Shown here: positions 15,498 through 23,843 of the stretch, in pieces
Numbering within the stretch: position 1 is the first letter of the stretch
Layout: each line of letters opens with the position of its first letter
Assembly: GCA_017644005.1 (NCBI GenBank)
Contig: JAEPMJ010000004.1
Location: 488,885 to 552,884 of the forward strand
Length of the DNA stretch: 64,000 nucleotides
Direction of reading: 5' to 3'
Source of the DNA: Rhizobiaceae bacterium
Lineage (GTDB): Bacteria; Pseudomonadota; Alphaproteobacteria; Rhizobiales; Rhizobiaceae
Notes under the pieces: model-generated
What the model was told of the DNA's origin: nothing
The model's input: the letters and a program-made list of their open reading frames with translations, nothing else
Database searches by the model: none
Translations under genes and position numbers: made by a program

Positions 15498-16185
15498 GCT
15501 TGCCGAACTGAACGGCTTCTACGGGCGCAGCCGGGCCCTGCAATCAGTCAGCCTTTCGATCTCGGATGGTGATTTTGTCAGCGTTCTGGGGCGCAACGGC
15601 GTGGGCAAGACAACGCTTCTGCGCAGCATACTCGGCCTGATGAGCCGCACGACCGGGTCGATCCGTCTGGATGGAAACGAGCTCATTGCCCTGCCCACAC
15701 ATGAACGCGCCAAGGCCGGCCTCGGCTATGTGCCGCAGGGCAGGGGAATTCTACCGGCCATGACCGTCCGCGAGAACCTGACTGTTGGCTCCTTTGCCGC
15801 CTTGGGGCAGGCGCAAGACCTCATGGACTGGGTGTTCGAGCTCTTTCCGATCCTCAAGGATTTCATCAACCGGCGGGGTGGAAATCTCTCTGGCGGCCAG
15901 CAGCAGCAACTCGCCATCGGGCGAGCGCTCCTGTCCCAGCCCAAGATTCTACTTCTCGACGAACCGACCGAAGGTATCCAACCGAACATTGTCGAGCAGA
16001 TCGAGAACGTCCTGATCGATCTTAATCGCGACCGTGGAATGACGGTGCTTCTGGTGGAACAGAACATCACCTTTGCTCGCCGCGCATCCAATCGCTTTGC
16101 CATGCTCAACAGAGGCAGTGTCGCGATTTCGGGGCCGATTTCCCAGCTTACGGACGATCTCATCCACGAACATCTCGTGGTTTGA
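15490..16185 (+). CDS. urtE: ABC transporter ATP-binding protein (UrtE-like)
   Basis: 231 residues from the ATG at 15490, which has GGGAGG at the right distance; an upstream in-frame start at 15427 lies within urtD and is unlikely. Walker [10 protein letters not shown] (about 36-44), Q-loop GYVPQGRGI, signature [15 protein letters not shown], Walker [15 protein letters not shown]. Second ATPase of the importer, LivF/UrtE type. It ends 40 bp before amiE, completing a five-gene transporter unit. Confidence 0.9.
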   Translation: MLELAELNGFYGRSRALQSVSLSISDGDFVSVLGRNGVGKTTLLRSILGLMSRTTGSIRLDGNELIALPTHERAKAGLGYVPQGRGILPAMTVRENLTVGSFAALGQAQDLMDWVFELFPILKDFINRRGGNLSGGQQQQLAIGRALLSQPKILLLDEPTEGIQPNIVEQIENVLIDLNRDRGMTVLLVEQNITFARRASNRFAMLNRGSVAISGPISQLTDDLIHEHLVV

Positions 16186-16225
16186 GCGGCGGCAAATCCA
16201 TCATTCAACAGGAGGAAGTGAAGTC

Positions 16226-17263
16226 ATGTATCACGGTGATATTTCCAGCAGCAACGACACGGTCGGTGTCGCGGTGGTCAATTACAAGATGCCCCGCCTG
16301 CATACCCGCGAGGAGGTGCTGGCCAATGCCCGCAATATTGCGGATATGGTCCAGGGCATGAAAGCCGGATTGCCGGGCATGGATCTCGTTATCTTCCCGG
16401 AATATTCCACCCACGGAATCATGTATGATTCCAAGGAGATGTACGAAACCGCCTCGCAAATTCCCGGCGAGGAAACGGCCATTTTCGGCGAGGCTTGCAA
16501 AAAGGCCAATGTCTGGGGCGTGTTCTCGCTGACTGGCGAGCGACACGAAGACCATCCCAACAAGGCCCCCTACAACACGCTCATATTGATGAACAACAAG
16601 GGTGAGATTGTTCAAAAATACCGCAAGATCATGCCCTGGGTGCCGATTGAGGGCTGGTATCCGGGCGATTGCACCTATGTCTCGGAGGGGCCGAAGGGGA
16701 TGAAGATCAGCCTGATCATCTGCGATGATGGCAATTATCCGGAAATCTGGCGCGACTGCGCCATGCGCGGTGCGGAACTGATCATTCGCTGTCAGGGATA
16801 CATGTATCCGGCCAAGGAACAGCAGATCCTCATTTCCAAGTCCATGGCATGGGCCAACAATTGTTATGTCGCGGTGGCCAATGCGTCCGGCTTCGACGGG
16901 GTCTATTCCTATTTCGGCCATTCCGCCATTATCGGGTTCGACGGTCGGACGCTGGGCGAATGCGGCACCGAGGAAAACGGCATCCAGTATGGGCAATTGT
17001 CGGTTTCGGCGATCCGCGACCAGCGCAAGAACATGCAGTCGCAGAACCACCTCTTCAAGTTAGTGCATCGCGGCTATGCCGGCTTGATCAAATCGGGCGA
17101 TGACGAGCGCGGTCACGCGGTCTGCCCGTACACCTTCTACCAAAACTGGATCACCGACCCTGAGGGCACTCGCGAGATGGTCGAGGCCATGACCCGAACC
17201 ACGGTCGGCACGGAGGAATGCCCCATGGAGGGGATTCCGAACAACGGTTCCGGGCATCGCTAG
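16226..17263 (+). CDS. amiE: Aliphatic amidase
   Basis: 345 residues from the ATG at 16226 with AGGAGGAAG upstream; the family's conserved start [20 protein letters not shown] confirms it. The nitrilase-superfamily triad is intact at the same numbers as in Pseudomonas AmiE: Glu59 (FPEY), Lys134 (KYRK) and Cys166 ([12 protein letters not shown]). It hydrolyses short aliphatic amides such as acetamide to the acid and ammonia in the cytosol, usually as a hexamer. It follows the importer genes by 40 bp and is probably on the same transcript behind leaders B and C. In P. aeruginosa amiE is first in the operon with the leader directly before it; here it is sixth. Confidence 0.95.
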   Translation: MYHGDISSSNDTVGVAVVNYKMPRLHTREEVLANARNIADMVQGMKAGLPGMDLVIFPEYSTHGIMYDSKEMYETASQIPGEETAIFGEACKKANVWGVFSLTGERHEDHPNKAPYNTLILMNNKGEIVQKYRKIMPWVPIEGWYPGDCTYVSEGPKGMKISLIICDDGNYPEIWRDCAMRGAELIIRCQGYMYPAKEQQILISKSMAWANNCYVAVANASGFDGVYSYFGHSAIIGFDGRTLGECGTEENGIQYGQLSVSAIRDQRKNMQSQNHLFKLVHRGYAGLIKSGDDERGHAVCPYTFYQNWITDPEGTREMVEAMTRTTVGTEECPMEGIPNNGSGHR

Positions 17264-17276
17264 CCAGCCCAGAAAC

Positions 17277-17308
17277 AGGCCCGCGACTGCCTGGTGCGTC
17301 GCGGGCCT
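17277..17308 (+). repeat. Perfect inverted repeat after amiE
   Basis: AGGCCCGCGAC and GTCGCGGGCCT, an 11-bp perfect stem with a 10-base loop, 14 bp after the amiE stop. No T-run follows. It may slow decay of, or partly separate, the highly expressed amiE part from the MoxR-VWA genes. Confidence 0.65.
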
Positions 17309-17369
17309 ATCCACGACAAGATGCATTAGCCCCGCGTGGGCCTCGCGCAGCCTGAAGGACGCCCGCCGA

Positions 17370-18209
17370 ATGAAATCCATGTCCGCAACCGGCACCGTTT
17401 CAACGCAAGCGGATTTTCTCTCGCAGTTCCGCATCGATACCGAACCCTATTACCGCGCCGTGGGCGGCGAGGTGGCCTTCTTCGAGGCGGCCTATGCTTC
17501 GCGCATGCCGATCATGCTGAAAGGGCCGACGGGATGCGGCAAGACGCGGTTCGTGGAGCATATGGCGTGGAAACTCGAGCGCCCCTTGATCACGGTGTCC
17601 TGTCATGAGGACATGACCGCTTCCGATCTGGTTGGCCGCTATCTGCTGGATGCTGAAGGGACAGTCTGGCATGACGGTCCCCTCACACTTGCCGTGCGGC
17701 TGGGGGCGATCTGTTACCTCGACGAGATTGTCGAGGCCCGGCAGGATACGACTGTCGTCATACACTCCCTGACGGATGACCGTCGTATTCTGCCGCTTGA
17801 AAAGAAGAACGAACTGGTTCAGGCGCACCCCGACTTCCAGGTCGTGATCTCCTACAACCCGGGTTATCAGAGCGTGCTCAAGGATCTGAAGGAGTCCACC
17901 AAGCAGCGTTTCGGTGCGCTTTCCTTTTCCTATCCGCAACCGGATGTGGAAGCGGAGATCGTTGCGCGGGAGGCGGGCATCGAGATGAACCTTGCCCGGA
18001 CGCTGGTGAAAGTCGCAGAGAGGTCGCGCAATCTGAAGGGGCATGGCCTGGGCGAAGGCGCATCCACTCGAATGATCATCAATGCGGGGCTGCTCGCCTC
18101 CAAGGGTGTGTCGCTGGCGGAAGCCTGTCAGGTGGCTGTGGTAATGCCCATCACGGACGATGGGGAGATTCGCGCAGCGCTGTCGTCGGCGATTGACGCC
18201 TGCCTGTGA
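17370..18209 (+). CDS. MoxR-type AAA+ ATPase (CbbQ/NirQ/NorQ group)
   Basis: 279 residues from ATG 17370 (ATG 17379 is also possible). AAA+ core with Walker A GPTGCGKT (residues 52-59), Walker B ICYLDE (Asp118, Glu119), sensor-like SYNPGY and the C-terminal lid. CbbQ/NorQ ATPases work with a VWA-domain partner to remodel or load cofactors into enzymes, for example Rubisco or nitric oxide reductase. The partner gene follows with a GTGA overlap. I recall that P. aeruginosa amiB, in the ami operon, encodes a related chaperone-like ATPase; if so this is its equivalent. The client is unknown; AmiE, the hydrolase or the transporter are candidates. Confidence 0.87.
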   Translation: MKSMSATGTVSTQADFLSQFRIDTEPYYRAVGGEVAFFEAAYASRMPIMLKGPTGCGKTRFVEHMAWKLERPLITVSCHEDMTASDLVGRYLLDAEGTVWHDGPLTLAVRLGAICYLDEIVEARQDTTVVIHSLTDDRRILPLEKKNELVQAHPDFQVVISYNPGYQSVLKDLKESTKQRFGALSFSYPQPDVEAEIVAREAGIEMNLARTLVKVAERSRNLKGHGLGEGASTRMIINAGLLASKGVSLAEACQVAVVMPITDDGEIRAALSSAIDACL

Positions 18210-20482
18210 GGGCACGAGCCGTGGCCGACCCAGAAGCGGTAGTGACCCGGCAAAGCGATGCCGGTTCTCAAGCGGGGCGCAAGGCGACAGCAGATGCCTT
18301 TCCGGGCGGCTGGGGCGATAAATGGCGCAATGCTTGCGAGCGCCTTGAGCAGGCAGGCTATGGCGCCTCCATCTGCCGGGCCTATCACCGGCACGGTCCG
18401 GAAGTCGCCCGGCATGCGGGGCCCGCGAATGCGGTGCGCCTTGGCAGAGCGGTCTCGGAGGTCGTCATCCGTGCAGGGCGGCAGGCGGCAGCGATCCTGC
18501 CGGAAGCCGCTGTCATTGCCGCGATTCGTCTCAAGGATGGGGAAGCGTTCCACCGCTGGCTCGAACTGGTGGAGCTGACCGCCCGCCACGCGCCCGAATC
18601 CGTCAGCGATCTTCTGCTGGGTACGTCGAAATTCCTCTCTCTTCTCGACGTTTCCGGTCTGGAAGCCTTCATTCGCATGGGCATCGCCACGGGGCGCAGC
18701 GATCCTGAACGCCGCCGCCGCTTCCTTGCCTGCGAGGACGAGGAGGCGGGCCGCTTCCTTGATCGCGAATCCGGACAGGCAAACTTTGTCGAGCTGGAAA
18801 GCAGGCTGAAGCTTTATTTTCCGGCACTCTGGGGAATGCGGCCCGCAATCGTGGAAGTGCCCCGCAATGCGCCGGAGCATCTGCGCAGACGCACCGGCTT
18901 CGGGCAGGGGATCATCCATATGCCCGCCGCCTTTCCGGGTTTCAACGCCGACAGAAGCAAGGCGCTTTATCATGCAGCGCTGGCTCATATGGGCGCGCAT
19001 ATGCGCTTCAGCCGCAAGACCTTTCCGGTTGGGGAACTGAAGCCGCTGCAAATGGCCATGATCGCCCTGATCGAGGATGCGCGGGCGGAACGGCTGGCGA
19101 TGAAAGAACTGCCCGGCCTTGCCGCCCTGTGGCGGCCCTTTCACGATGCCCCGGTCGGAGGATCACCGATTGCTGCCGGCCTGATGGCGCGCCTTGCCGG
19201 CGTGCTGGTCGACCCTGACCGCGAAGATGCGGATGGCTGGGTGTCGAAAGGCCGAAGCCTCTTTGAGGAGGCGTTTGCTAAAACGCCCCACGCACAGGGC
19301 TGGGTTCGCGAGATCGGTGGCCTTCTGGGCAACGATCTTGGCCAGATGCGTTTGCAGTTCGATGCCAAGACCTATGTGGTCCAGCCTGCCTATCGCGACG
19401 ATTCCATGTGGCTGTGGTCCTTCGATGAAGAAGATCGGGAGACCATGAATGCCGAGCAGATGTTGGAAAGTGCAAGGCTTGAGACGGAAGAGACAGAGGA
19501 TGCGCAGCGCGAGCCTCAGGACAGCGAGCCTGACGATTCTGAAAACGCGGAGGAAGTCACACTCAGCCTTCAGGAGGAGCGGGGCATTCTGGCTGCGCGC
19601 TATCCAGAGTTCGACCATCTCAGCGGGCGCGAGCGGCCCGACTGGTGTTCGGTCTTTGAATATGTTCCAGCCGAGGCCTCGCCCAAGCGTCTGGAACGCC
19701 TTCTGGAAGAGCGCTCCGATCTGGCCGGGCGGCTGACCGCCCTGATCCGCGCTTCACGCATCAGCCGTCAGGAGCGCATGCGGCGGCAGACCGACGGGGA
19801 GTTTCTCGATCTGGACGCCTGTATCGAGGCCGCGGTTGCGCGCCGGGCCGGGGAGGTGCCGGACACACGCATTCATGGCCGCTATGAGCGGCGCAACCGC
19901 GATCTGTCGGTTCATCTCCTGATCGACACGTCACGCTCCACCGGAGACCCGTTGCCGGGCAGCGGAAAGACTGTGCTCAATGTGGAGCAGGAAGCTGCCG
20001 CCCTGATGGCCCATGCCATGGCCGAGCTTGGCGATCCCTTTGCCGTGGCCGGGTTCTGTTCCGACACGCGCGAGGATGTGCGCTATCTGCGGATCAAGGA
20101 GTTCGGCGAGGCCTTCGACAGCGCGGCGCTATCCCGGCTGTGCGGCCTTGAAAGCGCGTTTTCCACCCGTCTTGGCGCGGCGATGCGTCACGCTGCAGCG
20201 GATTTACAGCGCCAGCAGACCCATCGCCGCCTGCTGCTCGTGGTCACGGATGGCGAACCGTCCGACATCGATGTCGACGGCGAAACCTATCTCTGCGAGG
20301 ACGCGCGCGCTGCGGTCCACGCCATCAACCGGCAAGGCATCGACGTGTTCTGCGTGATGCTGGATTCAGGCGCGCGATCGGATGCCGAACGCATATTCGG
20401 CACGCGCAACATTCTGGCACTGGATGCGGCTGAAAAGCTGGTGGACGTGCTGCCCGCGCTCTATCTGAGGTTGCGCGAGTGA
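18206..20482 (+). CDS. VWA-domain protein, partner of the MoxR ATPase (NorD/CbbO-like)
   Basis: 758 residues from the GTG at 18206, which overlaps the ATPase stop (GTGA). The C-terminal von Willebrand A domain (about 565-755) has the metal-ion site DTSRST (Asp574) and VVTDGEPSD; the long N-terminal part is helical, with an acidic linker at about 425-455 rich in E and D. This fits NorD/CbbO proteins, which act with NorQ/CbbQ. Cytosolic, no signal peptide. Expected to form the adaptor that brings a client protein to the ATPase. The pairing is firm; the link to amide use rests on position. Confidence 0.85.
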   Translation: MRARAVADPEAVVTRQSDAGSQAGRKATADAFPGGWGDKWRNACERLEQAGYGASICRAYHRHGPEVARHAGPANAVRLGRAVSEVVIRAGRQAAAILPEAAVIAAIRLKDGEAFHRWLELVELTARHAPESVSDLLLGTSKFLSLLDVSGLEAFIRMGIATGRSDPERRRRFLACEDEEAGRFLDRESGQANFVELESRLKLYFPALWGMRPAIVEVPRNAPEHLRRRTGFGQGIIHMPAAFPGFNADRSKALYHAALAHMGAHMRFSRKTFPVGELKPLQMAMIALIEDARAERLAMKELPGLAALWRPFHDAPVGGSPIAAGLMARLAGVLVDPDREDADGWVSKGRSLFEEAFAKTPHAQGWVREIGGLLGNDLGQMRLQFDAKTYVVQPAYRDDSMWLWSFDEEDRETMNAEQMLESARLETEETEDAQREPQDSEPDDSENAEEVTLSLQEERGILAARYPEFDHLSGRERPDWCSVFEYVPAEASPKRLERLLEERSDLAGRLTALIRASRISRQERMRRQTDGEFLDLDACIEAAVARRAGEVPDTRIHGRYERRNRDLSVHLLIDTSRSTGDPLPGSGKTVLNVEQEAAALMAHAMAELGDPFAVAGFCSDTREDVRYLRIKEFGEAFDSAALSRLCGLESAFSTRLGAAMRHAAADLQRQQTHRRLLLVVTDGEPSDIDVDGETYLCEDARAAVHAINRQGIDVFCVMLDSGARSDAERIFGTRNILALDAAEKLVDVLPALYLRLRE

Positions 20483-20565
20483 CTGCCGATATCGCAGGTG
20501 CATGGGAGGCAGCCACCGTCCGCGCAACCGTTGAAGCCGTTGCAGCAAGGCATGACGAGGGCTGA
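20479..20565 (+). CDS. Possible 28-codon micro-ORF or gene remnant
   Basis: A GTG overlapping the VWA stop (GTGA, the same coupling as at 18206) opens a frame of 28 codons: VTADIAGAWEAATVRATVEA and eight more residues to a TGA. Composition looks coding (Ala, Val, Glu rich, GC-biased third positions). It could be a small coupled protein or the stump of a deleted third gene of the MoxR-VWA unit. I do not recognise it. Confidence 0.3.
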   Translation: MTADIAGAWEAATVRATVEAVAARHDEG

Positions 20566-20797
20566 ACGTTTTGTCTGACCTGAGCTCCGACTTCCCGTCA
20601 GCGTAACGGAGAACCCAGCAAACGATCTTGCCGCCGCGCTTTATGACAATCTGCGCGCACCATGTTACAGGCCTGCCCTGGCATTTACGCTTTATAATGA
20701 TGCCCTTATCGGTCCGACATTTGCTGTGCTTTCCGGCTGGAAAGTGACGGAATGAGCCGAGGCGAGGCGCAGGTGAAATGAGAGACTTGGTCAGGTA
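20566..20797 (+). other. Intergenic region before dusA
   Basis: 232 bp after the micro-ORF. The only signal is a TATAAT at 20693-20698 that could be a -10 element for dusA; no convincing -35 lies 16-18 bases upstream. No terminator with a T-run is evident after the amide operon. Confidence 0.4.
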
Positions 20798-21808
20798 GTG
20801 GAAAAAGAAGGAAAATCGCAGATTGGCGTATCCCGGCGTTTTGCCATTGCGCCCATGATGGACTGGACGGACCGGCACTGCCGGTTTCTGCATCGCCAGT
20901 TTTCACCGAATGCGCTGCTTTACACCGAGATGGTCGTAGCCGACGCCGTTATTCACGGGCCGCGCGAACGGCTGCTCGGTTACAATGCCGTGGAGCATCC
21001 GGTCGCATTGCAGCTTGGCGGATCCGACCCTGACAAGCTGGCGCAAGCGGCGGCAATTGCGGCCGACTACGGCTATGACGAAATCAACCTCAATGTCGGC
21101 TGTCCGTCCGACAGGGTGCAGTCCGGGACTTTCGGTGCCTGCCTGATGCGCGAACCGGAACTGGTGGCACGCTGCGTTGCCGCGATGAAGGCGCATGTGA
21201 CCGTACCCGTGACGGTGAAATGCCGGCTTGGCGTTGACGATCAGGACATCGAGGCCGCGCTCGACAATGTTGCCGACGCGGTCTTTGCGGCTGGTGCGGA
21301 TGCGCTGTGGGTGCACGCGCGCAAGGCCTGGCTGCAGGGGTTGAGCCCGGCCGAAAACCGCACCGTGCCGCCGCTCGATTATGACCGCGTCTACCGGTTG
21401 AAGAAGCGGCTGCCGGAGCGTTTCGTCGGCATTAACGGCGGCATCGAGACAGCCGCGGAAGTATGTGCTCATCTCGAAAAAGCCGACGGCGTGATGATGG
21501 GACGCGCCGCCTATCACAGGCCATTCGTACTTGCCGAGGTCGAGGCGGGGCTGACCGGCAATCCGCAATTCGACGATTGGGCGCAAATCGTCGATAGGAT
21601 GGCCGACTATGCCGCCGGCCACATCGCAGCCGGCGGGCGCCTCGCGCATGTGACGCGCCATATGGTCGGCCTGTTTCAGGGATTTCCGGGTGCGCGGCGA
21701 TATCGCCAGATATTGTCGACAGAGGCGACCAAACCCGGCGCTACCCCCGATGTGCTGTTCAGGGCATTCCAGGCCGTGGATACGGCATCCGAACGACGCG
21801 CCGCCTGA
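20798..21808 (+). CDS. dusA: tRNA-dihydrouridine synthase A
   Basis: 336 residues from a GTG at 20798; the ribosome binding site is weak. TIM-barrel flavoenzyme that reduces uridines in the D-loop of tRNA (U20/U20a for DusA). FAIAPMMDWTDRHCRFLHR and EMVVADAVIHG are DusA-specific N-terminal motifs; the catalytic Cys102 is in NVGCPSDRVQSGTFGACLM. C-terminal tRNA-binding helical region includes ARRYRQIL. It stands between the amide locus and a permease gene and is probably its own unit. Confidence 0.93.
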   Translation: MEKEGKSQIGVSRRFAIAPMMDWTDRHCRFLHRQFSPNALLYTEMVVADAVIHGPRERLLGYNAVEHPVALQLGGSDPDKLAQAAAIAADYGYDEINLNVGCPSDRVQSGTFGACLMREPELVARCVAAMKAHVTVPVTVKCRLGVDDQDIEAALDNVADAVFAAGADALWVHARKAWLQGLSPAENRTVPPLDYDRVYRLKKRLPERFVGINGGIETAAEVCAHLEKADGVMMGRAAYHRPFVLAEVEAGLTGNPQFDDWAQIVDRMADYAAGHIAAGGRLAHVTRHMVGLFQGFPGARRYRQILSTEATKPGATPDVLFRAFQAVDTASERRAA

Positions 21809-21954
21809 GCAAGCCGACAGCGGTCGCCGACGGCCCATACAAGCCTCAGTTGACACCCGCGACACCGCCACCAGGCAGTTACACGAAATCGCGTCCGCAT
21901 GGCTTGTGTTCGGCTGCCGGCCGCTTAGGAATCCGGCAACGGAGGTGACCGGGC

Positions 21955-22782
21955 ATGTTGGGCGAATTGCCGATCGAAGAGCTTGCGGTTTTTGCGTTGG
22001 CGCTGGCGGGAGCCGGCGTGTTGTCGGGACTGCTGGCCGGAATTTTGGGTATTGGCGGCGGCGCGGTGCTGGTTCCAGTCTTCTACCAGGTGTTCGGTCT
22101 TCTGGGTGTGGATGAAGCAGTGCGCATGCATTCGTCGGTGGGCTCGTCGCTTGCAATCATCGTGCCGACATCCCTACGCTCGTTCTCGGGGCACTATGCG
22201 CGCGGGGCGGTCGATATGAAGCTGCTGCGCAGCTATGTGTTTGCCGTTCCGACCGGGGTTTTGCTGGCCTCGCTGACCGCCGCCTATATTTCGAGCGCGG
22301 GACTGCGCATCATCTTCGCGGTAGTGGTTCTGATCATCGGCCTGCGTATGCTGTTCGATCGCGAACACTGGCGTCTGGGAACACAAGTGCCGGGCAATCC
22401 GGTTCGTTCCATCGTCGGCATGCTGACGGGATTTCTTTCAACACTGATGGGCATTGGGGGCGGTGTGATGAACAACACTTTCATGTCGCTTTACGGTCGC
22501 CCAATTCATGAGTCGGTGGCCACGTCCTCGGGTGTTGGTGTGCTGATCGCGATACCGGGCACGATCGGCTACATCTGGGCCGGTTGGAGCAATCCGCAGC
22601 TGCCGGTGGCATCGACCGGTTTCATCAACTGGATCGCGGTGGCCCTGGTCATACCTATCACGATCGCAGTCGCGCCTTATGGCGTGCGTATTGCTCACGC
22701 GCTCAAAAAGCGGCAGCTCGAACTTGCGTTCGGGGTCTTCTGCATGATCGTGTCAGCGCGCTTCTTCGCCAGCCTGTTTTGA
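21955..22782 (+). CDS. TauE/SafE-family (sulfite/organic anion exporter) membrane protein
   Basis: 275 residues with about eight transmembrane segments. The TauE/SafE repeat motif appears twice: GILGIGGGAVLVPVF near the start and TLMGIGGGVMNNTF in the middle. GGAGGT lies right before the ATG. The family exports sulfite, sulfoacetate or other anions, or acts in cysteine and taurine metabolism; nothing here fixes the substrate. Its end is 3 bp from the end of the convergent retropepsin gene. Confidence 0.87.
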   Translation: MLGELPIEELAVFALALAGAGVLSGLLAGILGIGGGAVLVPVFYQVFGLLGVDEAVRMHSSVGSSLAIIVPTSLRSFSGHYARGAVDMKLLRSYVFAVPTGVLLASLTAAYISSAGLRIIFAVVVLIIGLRMLFDREHWRLGTQVPGNPVRSIVGMLTGFLSTLMGIGGGVMNNTFMSLYGRPIHESVATSSGVGVLIAIPGTIGYIWAGWSNPQLPVASTGFINWIAVALVIPITIAVAPYGVRIAHALKKRQLELAFGVFCMIVSARFFASLF

Positions 22783-22785
22783 TCC

Positions 22786-23490
22786 TCAGTCGATCAGCGT
22801 GAGCCGATCGCCGCGCATGTCGAAGCCGGACAGCGAACTGATGAAGTTCATGCCGAGCAGGCTTTGGCCAAGCATGCCGGGCGAGGCAACAAGGACAGTC
22901 AGGTTCCTGCGCGCGATGTCGCCTACGGCGATTTCATCTGCCGTCGCACGCGCCGCCGTTGCCGGTCCGTTTGCGGTGGTGATCGGGACAGTGAAGGAGA
23001 GTGAGCCGGTATCGATGCCGGCGCGTTCCGCATCGTTCAGGGTCAGCACCGTTGCGGTCGCTCCGGTATCGATCAGCAGCGTGACCGGTGCGCCATTGAC
23101 GCTGCCACGGGCTACGAAATGGCCGCCGCTCGAACGTTGCAGTGCGACCAGAAGGCGGCCGTCGCCACCTGTCACCGAAAGCGGACTGCCCGGTACGAGG
23201 CCTGCGGTAAGGCGGCTGGCGATGTCCTGAAGCTCATAGCGATACTGATAGCCGCCGATCATCAACAGAAAGATGCCGCCCCAAATAACGAACGACTTGG
23301 CGGCACCGCGCAGCCCGATCCCGGCGCCCAGCGTTCCAGCGGCGATCACAAGCCCGAGCACACCCAGATACAACGCGCCTGCGAACTGGTCGCCCGATAT
23401 GCCGAAAGGCACGTTGCGCTCGCCGCCGATCAGCAGCCACGCCAGACCGCCGGCGATCAGGAACATCGCCAACCAGAACAGTCGGCTCAT
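22786..23490 (-). CDS. Retropepsin-like clan AA aspartic protease (TIGR02281 type)
   Basis: 234 residues. Three N-terminal hydrophobic helices (about 1-25, 37-58, 68-82) anchor a periplasmic domain with a single aspartic protease motif LLIDTGATATVLT and the hydrophobic-hydrophobic-Gly partner LGMNFI. One motif per chain means it should work as a dimer, like retroviral proteases. The start overlaps the stop of the upstream DUF1289 gene (ATGA). Physiological substrate unknown. Confidence 0.85.
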   Translation of the reverse strand: MSRLFWLAMFLIAGGLAWLLIGGERNVPFGISGDQFAGALYLGVLGLVIAAGTLGAGIGLRGAAKSFVIWGGIFLLMIGGYQYRYELQDIASRLTAGLVPGSPLSVTGGDGRLLVALQRSSGGHFVARGSVNGAPVTLLIDTGATATVLTLNDAERAGIDTGSLSFTVPITTANGPATAARATADEIAVGDIARRNLTVLVASPGMLGQSLLGMNFISSLSGFDMRGDRLTLID

Positions 23491-23741
23491 GAACCTGCTC
23501 CTTTCGCCTTTTCGCGCGCCAGGCGAGCGCGGCGGGTTTCACGGCGAGGTTTGCGCTCTACCGTTTCAAGTCGTGCAGGGAGCTCGGCCATGACCTGGCG
23601 ACGTTCGATGGCGCTCATGCTCAGCCAGGCGCCGATTTCCCGGCTGGTACGGCCGCAGCCGAAACAATAGCCGGTCTTGTCGTCGATCGAGCAGACGAGA
23701 ATGCAGGGAGATTCGATCGGGTTCATGGTTGTTTCTGACAT
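23487..23741 (-). CDS. DUF1289 small cysteine-rich protein
   Basis: 84 residues from the ATG at 23741 (79 from the ATG at 23726). The DUF1289 core SPCILVCSIDDKTGYCFGCG has four cysteines that could hold zinc or a cluster; it is followed by a helix with RREIGAW-like RTSREIGAWLSMSAIERRQV and a basic tail. Function unknown. It overlaps the retropepsin gene by four bases and is divergent from the CobT homologue. Confidence 0.85.
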   Translation of the reverse strand: MSETTMNPIESPCILVCSIDDKTGYCFGCGRTSREIGAWLSMSAIERRQVMAELPARLETVERKPRRETRRARLAREKAKGAGS

Positions 23742-23843
23742 GGGACACCGCACCGCCGAAAGCAAGGAGGCCGGCGTTGCCTTTACGCTGCGCTCCGCCT
23801 AAGTCACGCACCATAATTAGCCCGTAGCCGAGATAAGCCGCTA

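Noticed and set aside
11388..16185. Calling the ABC system a urea importer for urease
   Set aside because: No urease genes in the window, while amiE, amiC and amiR are in the locus; the Urt names are kept only as family names.
20903..22156. 417-codon minus-strand open frame
   Set aside because: Antisense to dusA and the start of the TauE/SafE gene, both with clear motifs.
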